Translations under genes and position numbers: made by a program | The notes under the pieces: model-generated | What the model was told of the DNA's origin: nothing | The model's database searches: none | Seen by the model: only the letters and a program-made list of their open reading frames with translations | Source: Leptodactylus fallax | Lineage: Eukaryota > Chordata > Amphibia > Anura > Leptodactylidae | DNA length: 64,000 nucleotides | Assembly (NCBI GenBank): GCA_947044405.1 | Contig: CAMRHE010000360.1 | Coordinates: 421,001-485,000, forward strand | Direction: 5' to 3' | Shown here: positions 53,472-63,917 of the stretch, piece by piece | Numbering within the stretch: the first letter of the stretch is position 1 | Layout of the letters: each line of letters starts with the position of its first letter

Positions 53472-55014
53472 TTGTCTATGTCCTGGGTTAAGGCTGCAGG
53501 AGAGATTAAAAAGGAGACCACCAGCATGGAGGACTTTGTGAAACAGCTGGGGCAGGTCCTCCTACAGCATCAGCAAACCCAGGCACAGCAGCAGCAAGCC
53601 CAGATGGATGCTGAGAGGCGACAGCAGGAGATGAACTTGCTGCTAATGGAGAAACTGATCCTGCTCAGCCAGGCCTTGATTGACCAGAGGACGGCAGGAG
53701 AGTGTGCTGGTGCCAGAGAGACCCAGAAGGTACAGACCGCTGCTCGAGCTGCCGTGCAGAATTCCCTACAAAAGATGATGTCCACAGACGACGTGGAGGC
53801 ATATCTTCGTGTTTTTGAGCGAGTGGCCGAGCGGGAGAGACTTCCTAAGGATCAGTGGGCCAATGTTGTGGTGCCATTTCTCACCGGGGAACCTCAGAAG
53901 GCCTATTATGACCTGTGTGAACAGGAGGCTAAAGACTACAATAAACTGAGAGGTGAGATATTGGCATATCTCGGGGTGAACATACATGTACGTGCTGGGA
54001 GAGTGCACCATTGGACTTTCTGAGAGTCTTCCACCCCGATCCCAGATGCATGACCTGGTGTATCTAGTAAAGAAGTGGCTTCAGTCTGAGGAGGCCACTC
54101 CAGCACAGATGGTGGAGAGAGTGGTACTTGACAAGTACACTAGATCGCTTCCACCTCAGATCCAGTGCTGGGTTGGACAAGCAGGACCTACCACGGCTGA
54201 CCAGCTTGTGTGTTTGGTGGAACGGTACCAAGCCACTGAGGAGCTACTGCAGACGTCTCCCAGACCTGTTAACCCCAAGACGGGTAAGACTGTACCAACT
54301 ACTTTGGGGGTGAGGAAGGTTGTGAGGGGAGGACGCTCAGAGGGGGAACAGGCAGCAGGGACTGTGGACTCTAAGCCCAGGTCTCAAAATGGAGACCCAT
54401 ACCGTCTCAGATGTTGGTGGTGCCATGAACTAGGTCATGTTGCTGTATACTGTCCCCTGACGACTGAGCCTATGGACTGCAACAGCTCTAGGCGGGTTTC
54501 CATGTTTGCTCAACCTGCTTGTTCAGCAGAAACCGCGACTGAGCCACAGATGTGCACTGTGACTGTGGCAGAGCGTGCTGTACTGGCTCTCCTGGACTCT
54601 GGGAGCCTGGTAACCCTAGTGCACCATGAACTGGTCGACCCTGCACTGTATAGTGGACAAACTATTGGGGTCTTGCGCATACATGGTGAAACTAGAGAGT
54701 ACCCTATTGCAGAGGTCACCATAAAAACTACCTCTGGCACCGCCTCTCACAAAGTGGGTGTGGTTAAATCCCTGTTCCATACTGTGATCATAGGGAGGGA
54801 TTTTCCTTTGTTTTGGGATATGTGGAAAAAGCAGGGGCTGCCATGTCCTAAAAATGTTAATATTGGTAATGTATTGCTTAAAGTTAACCCTGAACCCTTT
54901 GATCCTGACAGGGAAACACCAGATGTAGGTGCAGCATCCCAGAGTGCTACTGCATTTATGTGTTTGTATTGTGTGCCTCTGGGTTATATGTCTGAAAGTT
55001 CTGTTCTGTGTTAA
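53472..55014 (+). pseudogene. Gag and protease of the Gmr1-like element (one frameshift)
   Basis: First frame 53472-54023: Gln-rich coiled-coil start, then V-E-A-Y-L-R-V-F-E-R-V-A of a capsid. A shift near 54000 leads to the second frame, which encodes W-L-Q-S-E-E-A-T-P-A-Q-M-V-E-R and L-P-P-Q-I-Q-C-W-V, a helical region resembling the SCAN dimerisation domain, then C-W-W-C-H-E-L-G-H-V-A-V-Y-C, a perfect zinc knuckle, then L-L-D-S-G-S-L-V-T-L-V with the aspartic-protease active site and I-I-G-R-D-F. Genuine element coding stops near 54950, where an LTR has inserted; the last 18 codons of the open frame are LTR sequence. Confidence 0.85.
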
Positions 55015-55912
55015 GTGTTTTTTTGTGCAGCTTTCCCTTTGTATTTTTCCCCCTGCAGTGTTCAAACTCAGACTGGGTTCAGCCCTGGCCTATCATCACA
55101 GGCCACTGGGCGGGGTTGTGAGGAGATATAATCTCCCCAGCGACGGTTGCAGTTCAGTTCAGTGCATGCAGCAAGCCAGACAAGGTGTGCAGAGCTGACC
55201 TGCCACCAGACTGGACTGAAGGCCAACCGCCGCTACCACAGCCTCAGGAGGGATAAGATCAGCCCCAGGCTCATCTCAAGACAGCTTAGAGCTAGAGAGT
55301 AGAGATTTCCAAGTGGCTGGACTTAATTCGTGTCGTGCCCGGAGGAGCAGGAGAGGACCCTGGCAGGAGAGTCGCATTCGGGCCTAGTATCCAGGTAACC
55401 AGATCCCTGTCAGGACTCCCTGTAACTCTATCCCCAGTATAGCAAGCTGGGAGAGGTACAGAGGTGGAGTAGAGGAAGCCATCTTGTGGAGCCGATACTG
55501 TCTTTGGGCACCCTCCTAGAACCAAGGCTGGGGTTAGGACACTGCAGGACTACTACCCCCATCAGGAAGCTGCTGTTGCCCTTTTGTTCAAGTTGCCTTA
55601 ATAAATGGCTGTTTGGTTTACCTGCAACGCTGAATGCTGAGTCGTGCCTGCTTTAACATCAGGGCCCTTCCGACCAACACCACACCGGCTCAGGTAGGAG
55701 AGATTCCTCTGCAACTGGAAGTGCCCCGGGGGAAAGAACTACTACCACCACCATCCGGTAGTGCTGCAGGACCCCCCTTGACCTTGTCCGGCCTAGGAGT
55801 GGGACTGGAGCCGTTTGGGAGCGTGCTCGGCCTGCTAGGTGGCACAGCATCCGCCACTACTACTCCCATCCTCCGGTCTCATCCGACTGGGTTGCGGCAT
55901 AGGGGTGACCCA
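54959..55912 (+). mobile_element. Solo LTR inserted in the Gmr1-like element
   Basis: TGTGTTTGTATTGTGTGCCT start, end GGGTTGCGGCATAGGGGTGA-CCCA. Matches in order the split LTR at 44419-44604 and 45985-46388. AATAAA near 55600. No internal sequence and no clear target duplication. Its left border is inferred from the other copy. Confidence 0.65.
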
Positions 55913-55914
55913 AG

Positions 55915-56146
55915 ATGGTAATGATTTTCCCCTGTCTGTGTTAGCTGGTGATACTGAAGGTCAGGAGAATGTTCCTGAGATGCCTGAGCTCGAGGTGACC
56001 TGTGACAATTTTGGGACTGCTCAAATTAGAGATCCTAATCTGTCTCATGCTCGGCAAAATGTCAAGGTAGTCATACCGAAGGAGATCCTGACTGACCAAG
56101 GGACTCCTTTTTTGTCCAAGGTAATGAGGGAAATGTGTAAGCTCCT
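55915..56146 (+). pseudogene. Pol fragment: spacer and start of integrase core
   Basis: A frame with L-S-H-A-R-Q-N-V-K-V-V followed immediately by I-P-K-E-I-L-T-D-Q-G-T-P-F. The latter is the second catalytic Asp motif of integrases. The zinc finger (HHCC) and the first catalytic Asp, expected between the two, are missing, an internal deletion of roughly 150 codons judged from the family. The frame is then cut at 56146 by copy B. Confidence 0.8.
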
Positions 56147-57012
56147 TGTGAAAGATCCTCAGTGCGCCAACACCTCGTTGGCCCACACCTGAGTCTTCTT
56201 TCATAAAAAACCACACTCACCGCCAGTGAGTGTTGGGCTCACAAGATAAATACAAGACAAGCTTTCTAAATTTTATATATTTATTAACCCCTAAATGGGT
56301 CGGTATTAACATCTAACGCATGCAATTCAGAACAGATATGCAGATGTATGCAAGCATTAACAGTTACTAGTTACAAGATACAGTACATTAAAATAAAAAG
56401 GAGTAAAAGTTAAATAATTACTTTACCACACATCTCCTTGCTGTGGTTCTATAATCCAACACTCACACATGCTCTGTCATGTGTGAATAACCAGTGGAGG
56501 CTTCTTAGCATGTGGCATCAATACAACAATCCAGCCTGCATGCTCTTCACAGTGGTCTGTCTGTAATATCCTGTAGTCTGTCTGTAAAAACTTCTGTAGT
56601 CTGTGATGGTCTGTCTCACTGACCTCTTACCTCATCTTTTATACCCTTGATGACACCACCCAGAATGAGGTCATCAACAACAGCAAGTCTGATTGATTAA
56701 CGCACTCAAGTCACAATTCTTTGTATGGAGATGAGACCAAATGAAATGATACAATGTTATCAACCATGTCTGATCTACCAGCTCAGGCTGACCAATGCAT
56801 GTTTGTTTGATCACTCAGGGCTGTGTAGGAATTCAATGGAGCCCTGCTGGGATGGATACAAAGCCCCATTGTTACAGTGTGGCCACTATTGGCAATATAC
56901 CTATGATTATGGCTGCGCACCTTATGAATAAATGTAAGTAGGAGGGAGATACTATACCCAGAGATCAAAATACAGCTTTGAGTTATAGCCATATTTAAGC
57001 GGAATCATCACA
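56147..57012 (-). mobile_element. 3' LTR of gag-only Gypsy copy B (866 bp)
   Basis: TGTGAAAGATCC to ATCATCACA on the plus strand, the reverse complement of the LTR of copy A. The purine tract follows at 57013-57023 (inverted). Confidence 0.9.
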
Positions 57013-57023
57013 CCTCCCCCGTT

Positions 57024-58805
57024 AGATGGGGCTCGTAGGAAGTAGGGGCCTGTGCCCCTCTTCGGAGAGCACCTCTGCTGCTTCAGCTCCTCAGGCTCTG
57101 GCCCCAAGGCTTCACAACCCCCAGGGTCCCAGCAGACTCGGGCCTTGTCAGACTCCAAGGGTGGTTGAGCGCCACGCGCCTTCAATATGTCCAGACTAGG
57201 GTCATTTTTAAGGCTCAGGCCCTGAGCCACATTCACTTGGCTACCTCCCCGCCTGTTCTGGGTCCGCTTTCTGAGTACTGGCATCCTGTGGAGCCACACT
57301 CATGACCCCAGGTCTTTGGGATACCAGTTCAGAGACCCCATCCCGGCGGTCTCTCAGGGTCTCTCTCAGACTAGCCGCTAGTTGGGAGAGTTCTAGGGGA
57401 TTCTGCACCTCCCCCTTTGTTTCCAAACCTAGGGGCACCTCTGGTTCTGGCACAGGTATGTTTGGACCCTGTCCTCCCTGTACTTGGGTGGGTGATGGTG
57501 ATACCTTGGACTGAGATGATGCTTCCCCAAACCATCCCCACACAATACATTGACAGGTAATACATTTGACATACCCCCTTCTTGGATCACACCTCCAGTA
57601 CCCCATGCCTCCTGCACTTGGGCCATGGGCACTTCTGGAATAGAACTGGACAAAAGAGACGTGTATGTCTCATACCGGCCGGACTCCTCCAGCTTCAAGG
57701 GAGTGAGGCTAGTCATGGCGGTCTCAGCACCGACTCCAGGTGGTGTAGGCAACGGTTCAAGGGTCGGAACGCCCTCCACCCTTTTAGCACTCTGACTGCG
57801 GGCTAACACCGCACTACCAGCAGTCCGTCCCTCACCTGGATCGGCCATGAGATCCCCATAGCCTACCTGACCACCTGGCACATGGTCAGCAGTTGAGTGC
57901 TTATCGGATGCACTGGGCGAAATAGTAGAAGTCGCTTCCAATGACTCAGAAGAGCTACCCTGTACACTTTCACAACAAGCATTGGCAATTACATTGACAG
58001 TACCTTCATTAGCAATTGTTAATTCACACCGGGCCTCAATGAGATCTGCAGTAGACATATTAACAAGCTGGGAGGGAGACGCCCCCGCAGATGTGGGTGT
58101 GTCTATAGACAAAGTCTCACTGGCTCCTAGCACGGGAGTGAACAAAGCATCAATAACATTTTTGCTGAGCTGGGTTGCAGGAAGCTCATTTGCATCTTCC
58201 CTGCTCTCAGCTGAAGGCAACTCATTAGCATTTACATTGATTGCCATGGGAAGTATCTCAGAGAGGGGGTTACAGGCCCTCTCTGCAGATATGACAGACA
58301 CATTATCAACATTAGTCATAGACAGTTTATCACAGTAAATTGAGGTGCTCCCCACCCCACATTGGGACATCATAGGTCCTAAATCAGTTCCCAACAGTAC
58401 ATTAGCAGGCAAATCAGTCAATAGTCCCACAGTCCGCATTCCTTTTTCTGCACCCCAGTCCAGATACACAGATGTGCCACCTGCTGTGGCTTGGGAAGCA
58501 GGGAAGTTCTCAGGGCGGTTGGGGCACTCCTCCTTGAAATGTCCTGTCTGGTTACAGGCATGGCACCGCCGCACGTCCCCTTGGGGTTTGGGGAAGGTCA
58601 CTAGGGTGCCCAGAGTTCTTGGGACAGGGGAAGGACCACCCGGGGCATAGTTTGTGTCACCCGACCTGACGACAGACGGCTGTGGTGAACTCTGGCCTGG
58701 CTTCTCCTTCCAACTTGAGGGTCTCTGCGGGGTTGGTGGAGTTTGCGCCTGCTGGGAGAGCTCCATCCTTTTGAGGATACTGCCGTTCTCGTTCTGCTGC
58801 CTCAC
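57024..58805 (-). pseudogene. Gag C-terminus and second frame of copy B (frameshifted)
   Basis: Frame 58805-57429 starts in gag and contains C-H-A-C-N-Q-T-G-H-F-K-E-E-C, an intact zinc knuckle, then the protease tail and most of the spacer frame in one reading frame. Shifts near 57480 and 57270 break the rest (57606-57241 and 57299-56952). Very close in sequence to copy A. No reverse transcriptase. Confidence 0.8.
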
Positions 58806-59268
58806 GATCAGCCTGCCGTTCTGCTGCCTTCCTTTCTCTCTCTGCCTGTCGCTCAGCAGCCTTCCTCTCTGTCTCTGCCTGTTGCTCAGCAGCCTGCCGT
58901 TCTAGAGCTTCCCGAAAACGGCACAACCCCTGCAGGTATGTGTTAGGGTCACTGGTGCCTACTTGCTGCAGGGACGTTTGCCAGTATGAAGCCATTCCCC
59001 CAACAAGGCTGGGGTTACTGGTCCCTCCTGGTGAAGTAATCCTTGGGACCGGGCTGCTTGCCGCACTTCCTGGCCTAGCCCCAAAATCAGGACTCTGCTC
59101 GATTCTCTGCATGCCTGTGGCTGCCTCCATTTCAGCCATACGCTCAGGATCTCCAAAAGCCTGGTTCAGCAGTTCTGGGGCTCTGCTTCTGAGCCCACTA
59201 GCCATCCACTGGTATTTGCCAAATAAAAGATAGGATAGAATACAAAGAGTAAGGGAGGGGAACAGCAC
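58657..59268 (-). pseudogene. Gag N-terminal part of copy B
   Basis: 203 codons from ATG 59268, colinear with copy A (M-A-E-M-E-A-A, S-P-D-F-G-A-R-P-G). It carries the helical repeat (A-A-E-R-Q-A-E-R-E-R-K) with a copy number different from copy A. The frame leaves the gag frame near 58800 and continues in the frame 58805-57429. Confidence 0.8.
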
Positions 59269-59408
59269 TGTATCAAACTTTCACTGTATCTTAATGCTTG
59301 CTTTAATACCGAGCTTGTCTCATAGGATTACCACAATCCCCAGCGTGTGAGTGATAAAGGTCACCAACACACGCTGTTTATCCTAAGATCCCACTACGCT
59401 GCCACCAA

Positions 59409-60275
59409 TGTGAAAGATCCTCAGTGCACCAACACCGCGTTGGCCCACACCTGAGTCTTCTTTCATAAAAAACCACACTCACCGCCAGTGAGTGTTGGGC
59501 TCACAAGATAAATACAAGACAAGCTTTCTAAATTTTATATATTTATTAACCCCTAAATGGGTCGGTATTAACATATAACACATCCAGTTCAGAACAGATA
59601 TGCAGATGTATGCAAGCATTAACAGTTACTAGTTACAAGATACAGTGCAATGAAAATAAAAAGGAGTAAAAGTGAAATAATTACTTTACCACACATCTCC
59701 TTGCTGTGGTTCTATAATCCAACACTCACACATGCTCTGTCATGTGTGAATAACCAGTGGAGGCTTCTTAGCATGTGGCATCAATACAACAATCCAGCCT
59801 GCATGCTCTTCACAGTGGTCTGTCTGTAATATCCTGTAGTCTGTCTGTAAAAACTTCTGTAGTCTGTGATGGTCTGTCTCACTGACCTCTTACCTCATCT
59901 TTTATACCCTTGATGACACCACCCAGAATGAGGTCATCAACAACAGCAAGTCTGATTGATTAACGCACTCAAGTCACGCTTCTTTGTATGGAGATGAGAC
60001 CAAGTGAAATGATACAATGTTATCAACCATGTCTGATCTACCAGCTCAGGCTGACCAATGCATGTTTGTTTGATCACTCAGGGCTGTGTAGGAATTCAAT
60101 GGAGCCCTGCTGGGATGGATACAAAGCCCCATTGTTACAGTGTGGCCACTATTGGCAATATACCTATGATTATGGCTGCGCACCTTATGAATAAATGAAA
60201 GTAGGAGGGAGATACTATACCCAGAGATCAAAATACAGCTTTGCGTTATAGCCATATTTAAGCGGAATCATCACA
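59409..60275 (-). mobile_element. 5' LTR of gag-only Gypsy copy B (867 bp)
   Basis: TGTGAAAGATCC to ATCATCACA, nearly identical to the LTR at 56147-57012. The inverted primer-binding site CCACTACGCTGCCACCAA ends directly before it at 59408. Confidence 0.9.
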
Positions 60276-61448
60276 CTCCTGAAAATCAAACACATGCGAA
60301 CCTCTGTGTATCACCCCCAGACAGATGGCCTAGTGGAGAGGTTCAATAAAACCCTTAAGGTCATGTTAAAGAGGGTGGTTAGCAAGGACGGCAAAGATTG
60401 TAATTGCCTACTGGCCTATTTAATGTTTTCAATTCGGGAGGTACCACAGTCCTCCACAGGTTTTTCCCCATTTGAGTTGGTGTATGGTAGACACCCACAT
60501 GGTCTCCTAGACATAGCTAAGGAAACCTGGGAACAAGAGCAAACTCCTTACAGGAGTGTAATTGAACACATTACCCTGATGCAGGACAGAATTGCAGCAG
60601 TAATGCCTATTGTGAAGGAACATATGGAGCAGGCCCAAATGGCTCAGGGCCGTGTCTATAACAGAACGGCTAAACTTAGGACCTTTAGTCCAGGTGATCG
60701 GGTGCTGGTGTTGGTACCCACGGTAGAAAGTAAATTTCTGGCCAAATGGCAAGGGCCATATGAAGGTATTGAAAGAGTGGGAGAAGTGAATTATAGGGTA
60801 TACCAGCCAGGCAAGAGGAAGCCCGAACAAATATACCATATAAATTTATTAAAACCCTGGAAAGACAGGAAAACATTGACGGCAGTAGGTACCGCTAGCA
60901 AGGTTACTACTGAAAGAGTAAATGCTTCTGGTAAAGCTTCACCAGAGGTGCAAATAGCAGAGACCCTATCTAAGGCACAGAAACAGGAGTCAAAAGAGTT
61001 TGTACGGAAAAATAAAGATGTGTTTTCTGAGTTGCCTGGACGCACTAATGTGATAGAACATGACGTTGTCATCGAGCCACGGGTACGGGTTAATCTAAAA
61101 CCGTACCGGATACCTGAAGCTCGCAGACAAGCCATATCTGAAGAGGTTAAAGATATGTTGGCACTTGGGGTCATTGAGGAGACCAAGAGTGACTGGTCCA
61201 ATCCCATTGTTTTGATTCCTAAGCCAGATGGTACCATAAGGTTTTGTAATGATTTCCGTAAGCTAAATGAAGTTTCAAAGTTTGATGCGTACCCGAAGCC
61301 CAGAGTCGATGAGTTAATCGAGAGGTTGGCACATGCCAGATATTTCTCCACCCTCGACTTAACCAAAGGGTACTGGCAGGTGCCGCTCACTAAAGAGGCC
61401 AGGAAAAAACTGCATTTGTCACCCCAGATAGCCTGTTCCAATATGTGA
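60276..61448 (+). pseudogene. Integrase C-terminal part and reverse-transcriptase start (Gmr1-like)
   Basis: An open frame of 384 codons from 60294. It starts with S-V-Y-H-P-Q-T-D-G-L-V-E-R-F-N-K, which contains the third catalytic residue (Glu) of integrase, then the C-terminal domain (G-D-R-V-L-V-L-V-P, W-Q-G-P-Y-E, Y-H-I-N-L-L-K-P-W). With no protease or other domain between, reverse transcriptase follows: V-N-L-K-P-Y-R-I-P-E-A-R, I-P-K-P-D-G-T-I-R-F-C-N-D-F-R and F-S-T-L-D-L-T-K-G-Y-W-Q-V, with the first catalytic Asp. The frame ends by a shift near 61410. Confidence 0.9.
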
Positions 61449-62340
61449 CTAAGCTGTTTGGTTTACAAGGGGCTCCAGCAACTTTCCAGAGGTTGATGGA
61501 CGGAGTCCTTAAGCCCCATCGAAGGTACACTTCAGCCTACCCAGATGACATTGTCATCTTTAGTGCAGACTGGGAGAGTCACTTACCAAAAGTTCAGGCC
61601 GTACTAAATTCTCTCCGGGCAGCCAGTTTAACAGCCAACCCAAAAAAAATGTGCTTTGGGTCTTGAAGAAGCCAGATACCTGGGGTATATAATAGGAAGA
61701 GGGGTAATAAAACCCCAGGTTAATAAAGTGGAGGCCATTCAGAATTGGCCCCGACCCTTGAATAAAAAGCAGGTGAGAGCTTTTCTGGGAATCGTCGGGT
61801 ATTATCATAGGTTCATCCCTAACTTTGCGACTATTGCAGCCCCACTGACAGACCTGACTAAGGGAACTAGCTCCGTAATGGTTAAGTGCAGTGAAGAGGC
61901 TGAGGGGGCCTTTCAGGAGTTGAAGTCAGTTCTCTGTAAACAGCCGATGTTGGTTACACCCGACTTTACAAAAGAGTTTGTGGTTCAGACTGACGCCTCT
62001 GATGTAGGGTTACGCGCAGTGCTGTACCAAAGGGTGGGTGGTGAAGAACACCCTGTCACCTACCTGAGCAGGAAGTTAACACCACCAGAAAAAAACTATA
62101 GCATTGTGGAGAGGGAGTGTTTAGCCATTAAGTGGGCCCTGGAATACCTGAGGTACTATTTGCTGCGACGACATTTTAAGCTGGTCACTGATCACTCCCC
62201 TCTGACATGGATGTGCCGCGCCAAGGAGAGAAATGCCAGAGTAACCAGATGGTTTCTGACTGCAAAATTTGAAATTCACTGTGGAACACAGGGCAGGCAA
62301 GCTGCAGGGAAATGCTGATGCACTGTCCAGGACCCATTGT
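61409..62340 (+). pseudogene. Reverse transcriptase C-terminus and RNase H (frameshifted)
   Basis: Frame 61445-61666: G-A-P-A-T-F-Q-R-L-M-D and S-A-Y-P-D-D-I-V-I-F; the catalytic box reads YPDD where Y-L/V/A-DD is normal. After a shift near 61660, frame to 62318: Y-L-G-Y-I-I-G-R-G, F-L-G-I-V-G-Y-Y-H-R-F-I-P, then RNase H with V-V-Q-T-D-A-S, S-I-V-E-R-E-C-L-A and V-T-D-H-S-P-L-T-W (catalytic acidic residues present). A last shift leads to G-N-A-D-A-L-S-R, the usual end of Gypsy RNase H. Confidence 0.88.
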
Positions 62341-62379
62341 ATGATGGTCAGAAGTGTCCACCCCGACAGGTCCGAACAA

Positions 62380-62394
62380 AGGGGGGGAGGGGTA
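62380..62394 (+). promoter_or_regulatory. Polypurine tract of the Gmr1-like element
   Basis: AGGGGGGGAGGGG just before the 3' LTR, the plus-strand primer site for reverse transcription. Confidence 0.7.
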
Positions 62395-62875
62395 TGTGAG
62401 AAGGTGACTGGCAGAGTACTGGAGTCTCGCTATGTTAGCCCCCGGTTTTTAACATATGTCTGGTCCAGGGCAGGTTTTGAGTAGGCCTCAACCCAGGTGT
62501 AAGTATTAGGCCTCATTACTGGCCCATAAAAGCCTACAGAGCCTGCACTTCAAGGCAGACCCTGGAAGAGAGTGGGGGCGCCTGGGTCTGTCTGGAGCTG
62601 AGAGTCTGGTGAGACCTGTGCCTTGTGCTATTTTGTTTTGTTCGTGTGGCTGGAGCTAGGATTATTTCTGCTCAGTTAGAGGCTCAGATGAGCAGGATTT
62701 TGTTTTCTTATTTGCCTGAAGTTAAGGCTGTGTTTACTTTGCCTGTTTTACCTGACGTAAGGTTTATTTATTTTTGCCATTTTTTTAAAATAAACCTGTT
62801 GCACCAGAGCTTTGTGTCCCTGTCTCTGACTGTTTGGGTCCGTACCTGTGCTGCTACCAAGCTACCTCCCCCACA
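62395..62875 (+). mobile_element. 3' LTR of the Gmr1-like element (481 bp)
   Basis: TGTGAGAAGGTG to CCTCCCCCACA. It holds an extra 25-base piece ending TAAGTATTAGGCCTC that repeats the word AGGCCTC, absent from the 5' LTR. ATAC follows at 62876. Confidence 0.92.
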
Positions 62876-62985
62876 ATACCTAATCTCAGCTGGCCCTGCG
62901 CTCTGTCGCATATGCCATTGCTTATATTCATGGTACATGTGTAAGAGACAGCCAATGTTGTCTTAAGCTTCATTTGTCTGTATAA

Positions 62986-63917
62986 ACTGTTAATGTTGAA
63001 TGTATTTCTGTGATTCTGTTCCTTTAAGACAGCAGCCATTGTAATTGTGACATGATGCTGGAGTGAGACCCCCCCCCTTTTATGTCAGCTTGCCTGTTCT
63101 GCAGACAGAGTGTGAGCAGAGAAGCAGGAAGTGACGAGACAGAGAGCAGCAGCCATCTTGGCAAGTGTTGTATTGAACTGGTGTGGAGATTTTTCTGTAC
63201 AGCTAAGCTGTATCTTGGTCCAGAGACAAACAGAGTGTAAAGAGACAACAGGACTAGTGAGTCCACGTGAAAGGAACTGTGCTCAGTGGCTGATCAGTGA
63301 GACTGACATTGTGACTGTGTATATGGATACCACAGATAGAGACTCGCAGTGCTGTTGATGTACTGGACGGCACCTGCTAAATCCCGGCTTACATCCCAGC
63401 TCAGTGTATGGATTCGGCAGGACTGTCAGTGTGCTGAGTGGAATCTGCTGTTGGATTACATTGCATTCAGTTGGTTTCCCTGTCTGTTAAAGAGGACTTC
63501 ATTTCTCCCAAGATCCTGATAACCGTGAGGAGAGGACACTTCACTATAAAAGAAAGGACCGACTTTGGGCCCCACCGCGCGCTTCTACGGACTGTAAGCG
63601 GTCCACCTGGACCACTGGGGAAAAGGGGGTGCACCCAAATGTGAAGTCAGGGTCAGTTAGGGATAGTTTTGAGTATATTGTTCATTCAGTGTCCATACTG
63701 CAGAAGTGGACAGAGTAAAAGTAGAAACCATTGCAGAATTTGCCTTGAAATTGTTCATGCTATATTGTATATTTTGCTTGTCTTTAGCCCTGTCATTTTA
63801 CCTTTAACTAGCCTTTATTAACTTATAGTAAATATATATTTTTTTCTTGAACTACCGCGTGTGCGTTCATTTCTGGTTGCGGAGTCCAAACCACCTGCCT
63901 TGCTCTCGGTTCACACA
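62986..63917 (+). mobile_element. Possible LTR of another retroelement
   Basis: From TGTTAATGTTGAATG to CTCGGTTCACACA: a LTR-like length and TG...CA borders, TATAAAAG at about 63545, a T-rich end with AGTAAATATATATTTT and a GCGTGTGCGTTCATTTCTGG word near its end. No second copy or element body lies in the window, so this is a guess from layout. The flank to 64000 shows nothing further. Confidence 0.35.

Larger units (their letters stand above)
56147..60275 (-). mobile_element. Gag-only Gypsy copy B, complete, nested in integrase
   Basis: A full copy of 4129 bp in minus orientation with both LTRs. CTCCT stands on both sides (56142-56146 and 60276-60280), the 5-bp target duplication. The host coding runs ...E-M-C-K-L-L before it and K-I-K-H-M-R-T-S-V-Y-H-P behind it, both integrase. 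Primer-binding site (inverted) at about 59387-59407. I count about 15 differences between the LTRs, so the insertion is not brand-new. Confidence 0.93.
52945..62875 (+). mobile_element. Complete Gypsy element with integrase before reverse transcriptase (Gmr1-like)
   Basis: Two LTRs (52945-53401 and 62395-62875) flanked by ATAC on both sides (52941-52944 and 62876-62879). Order of internal parts: gag with CCHC (53472-54480), aspartic protease (about 54560-54830), integrase (56050-56146 plus 60276-60900), reverse transcriptase (about 61050-61670), RNase H (about 61930-62330), purine tract (62380-62392). Integrase ahead of reverse transcriptase is the reverse of normal Gypsy order and is the hallmark of Gmr1-like elements. 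Two foreign pieces sit inside: an LTR (54959-55912) and gag-only copy B (56147-60275). Frameshifts and a deletion in the integrase make it inactive. Confidence 0.88.
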
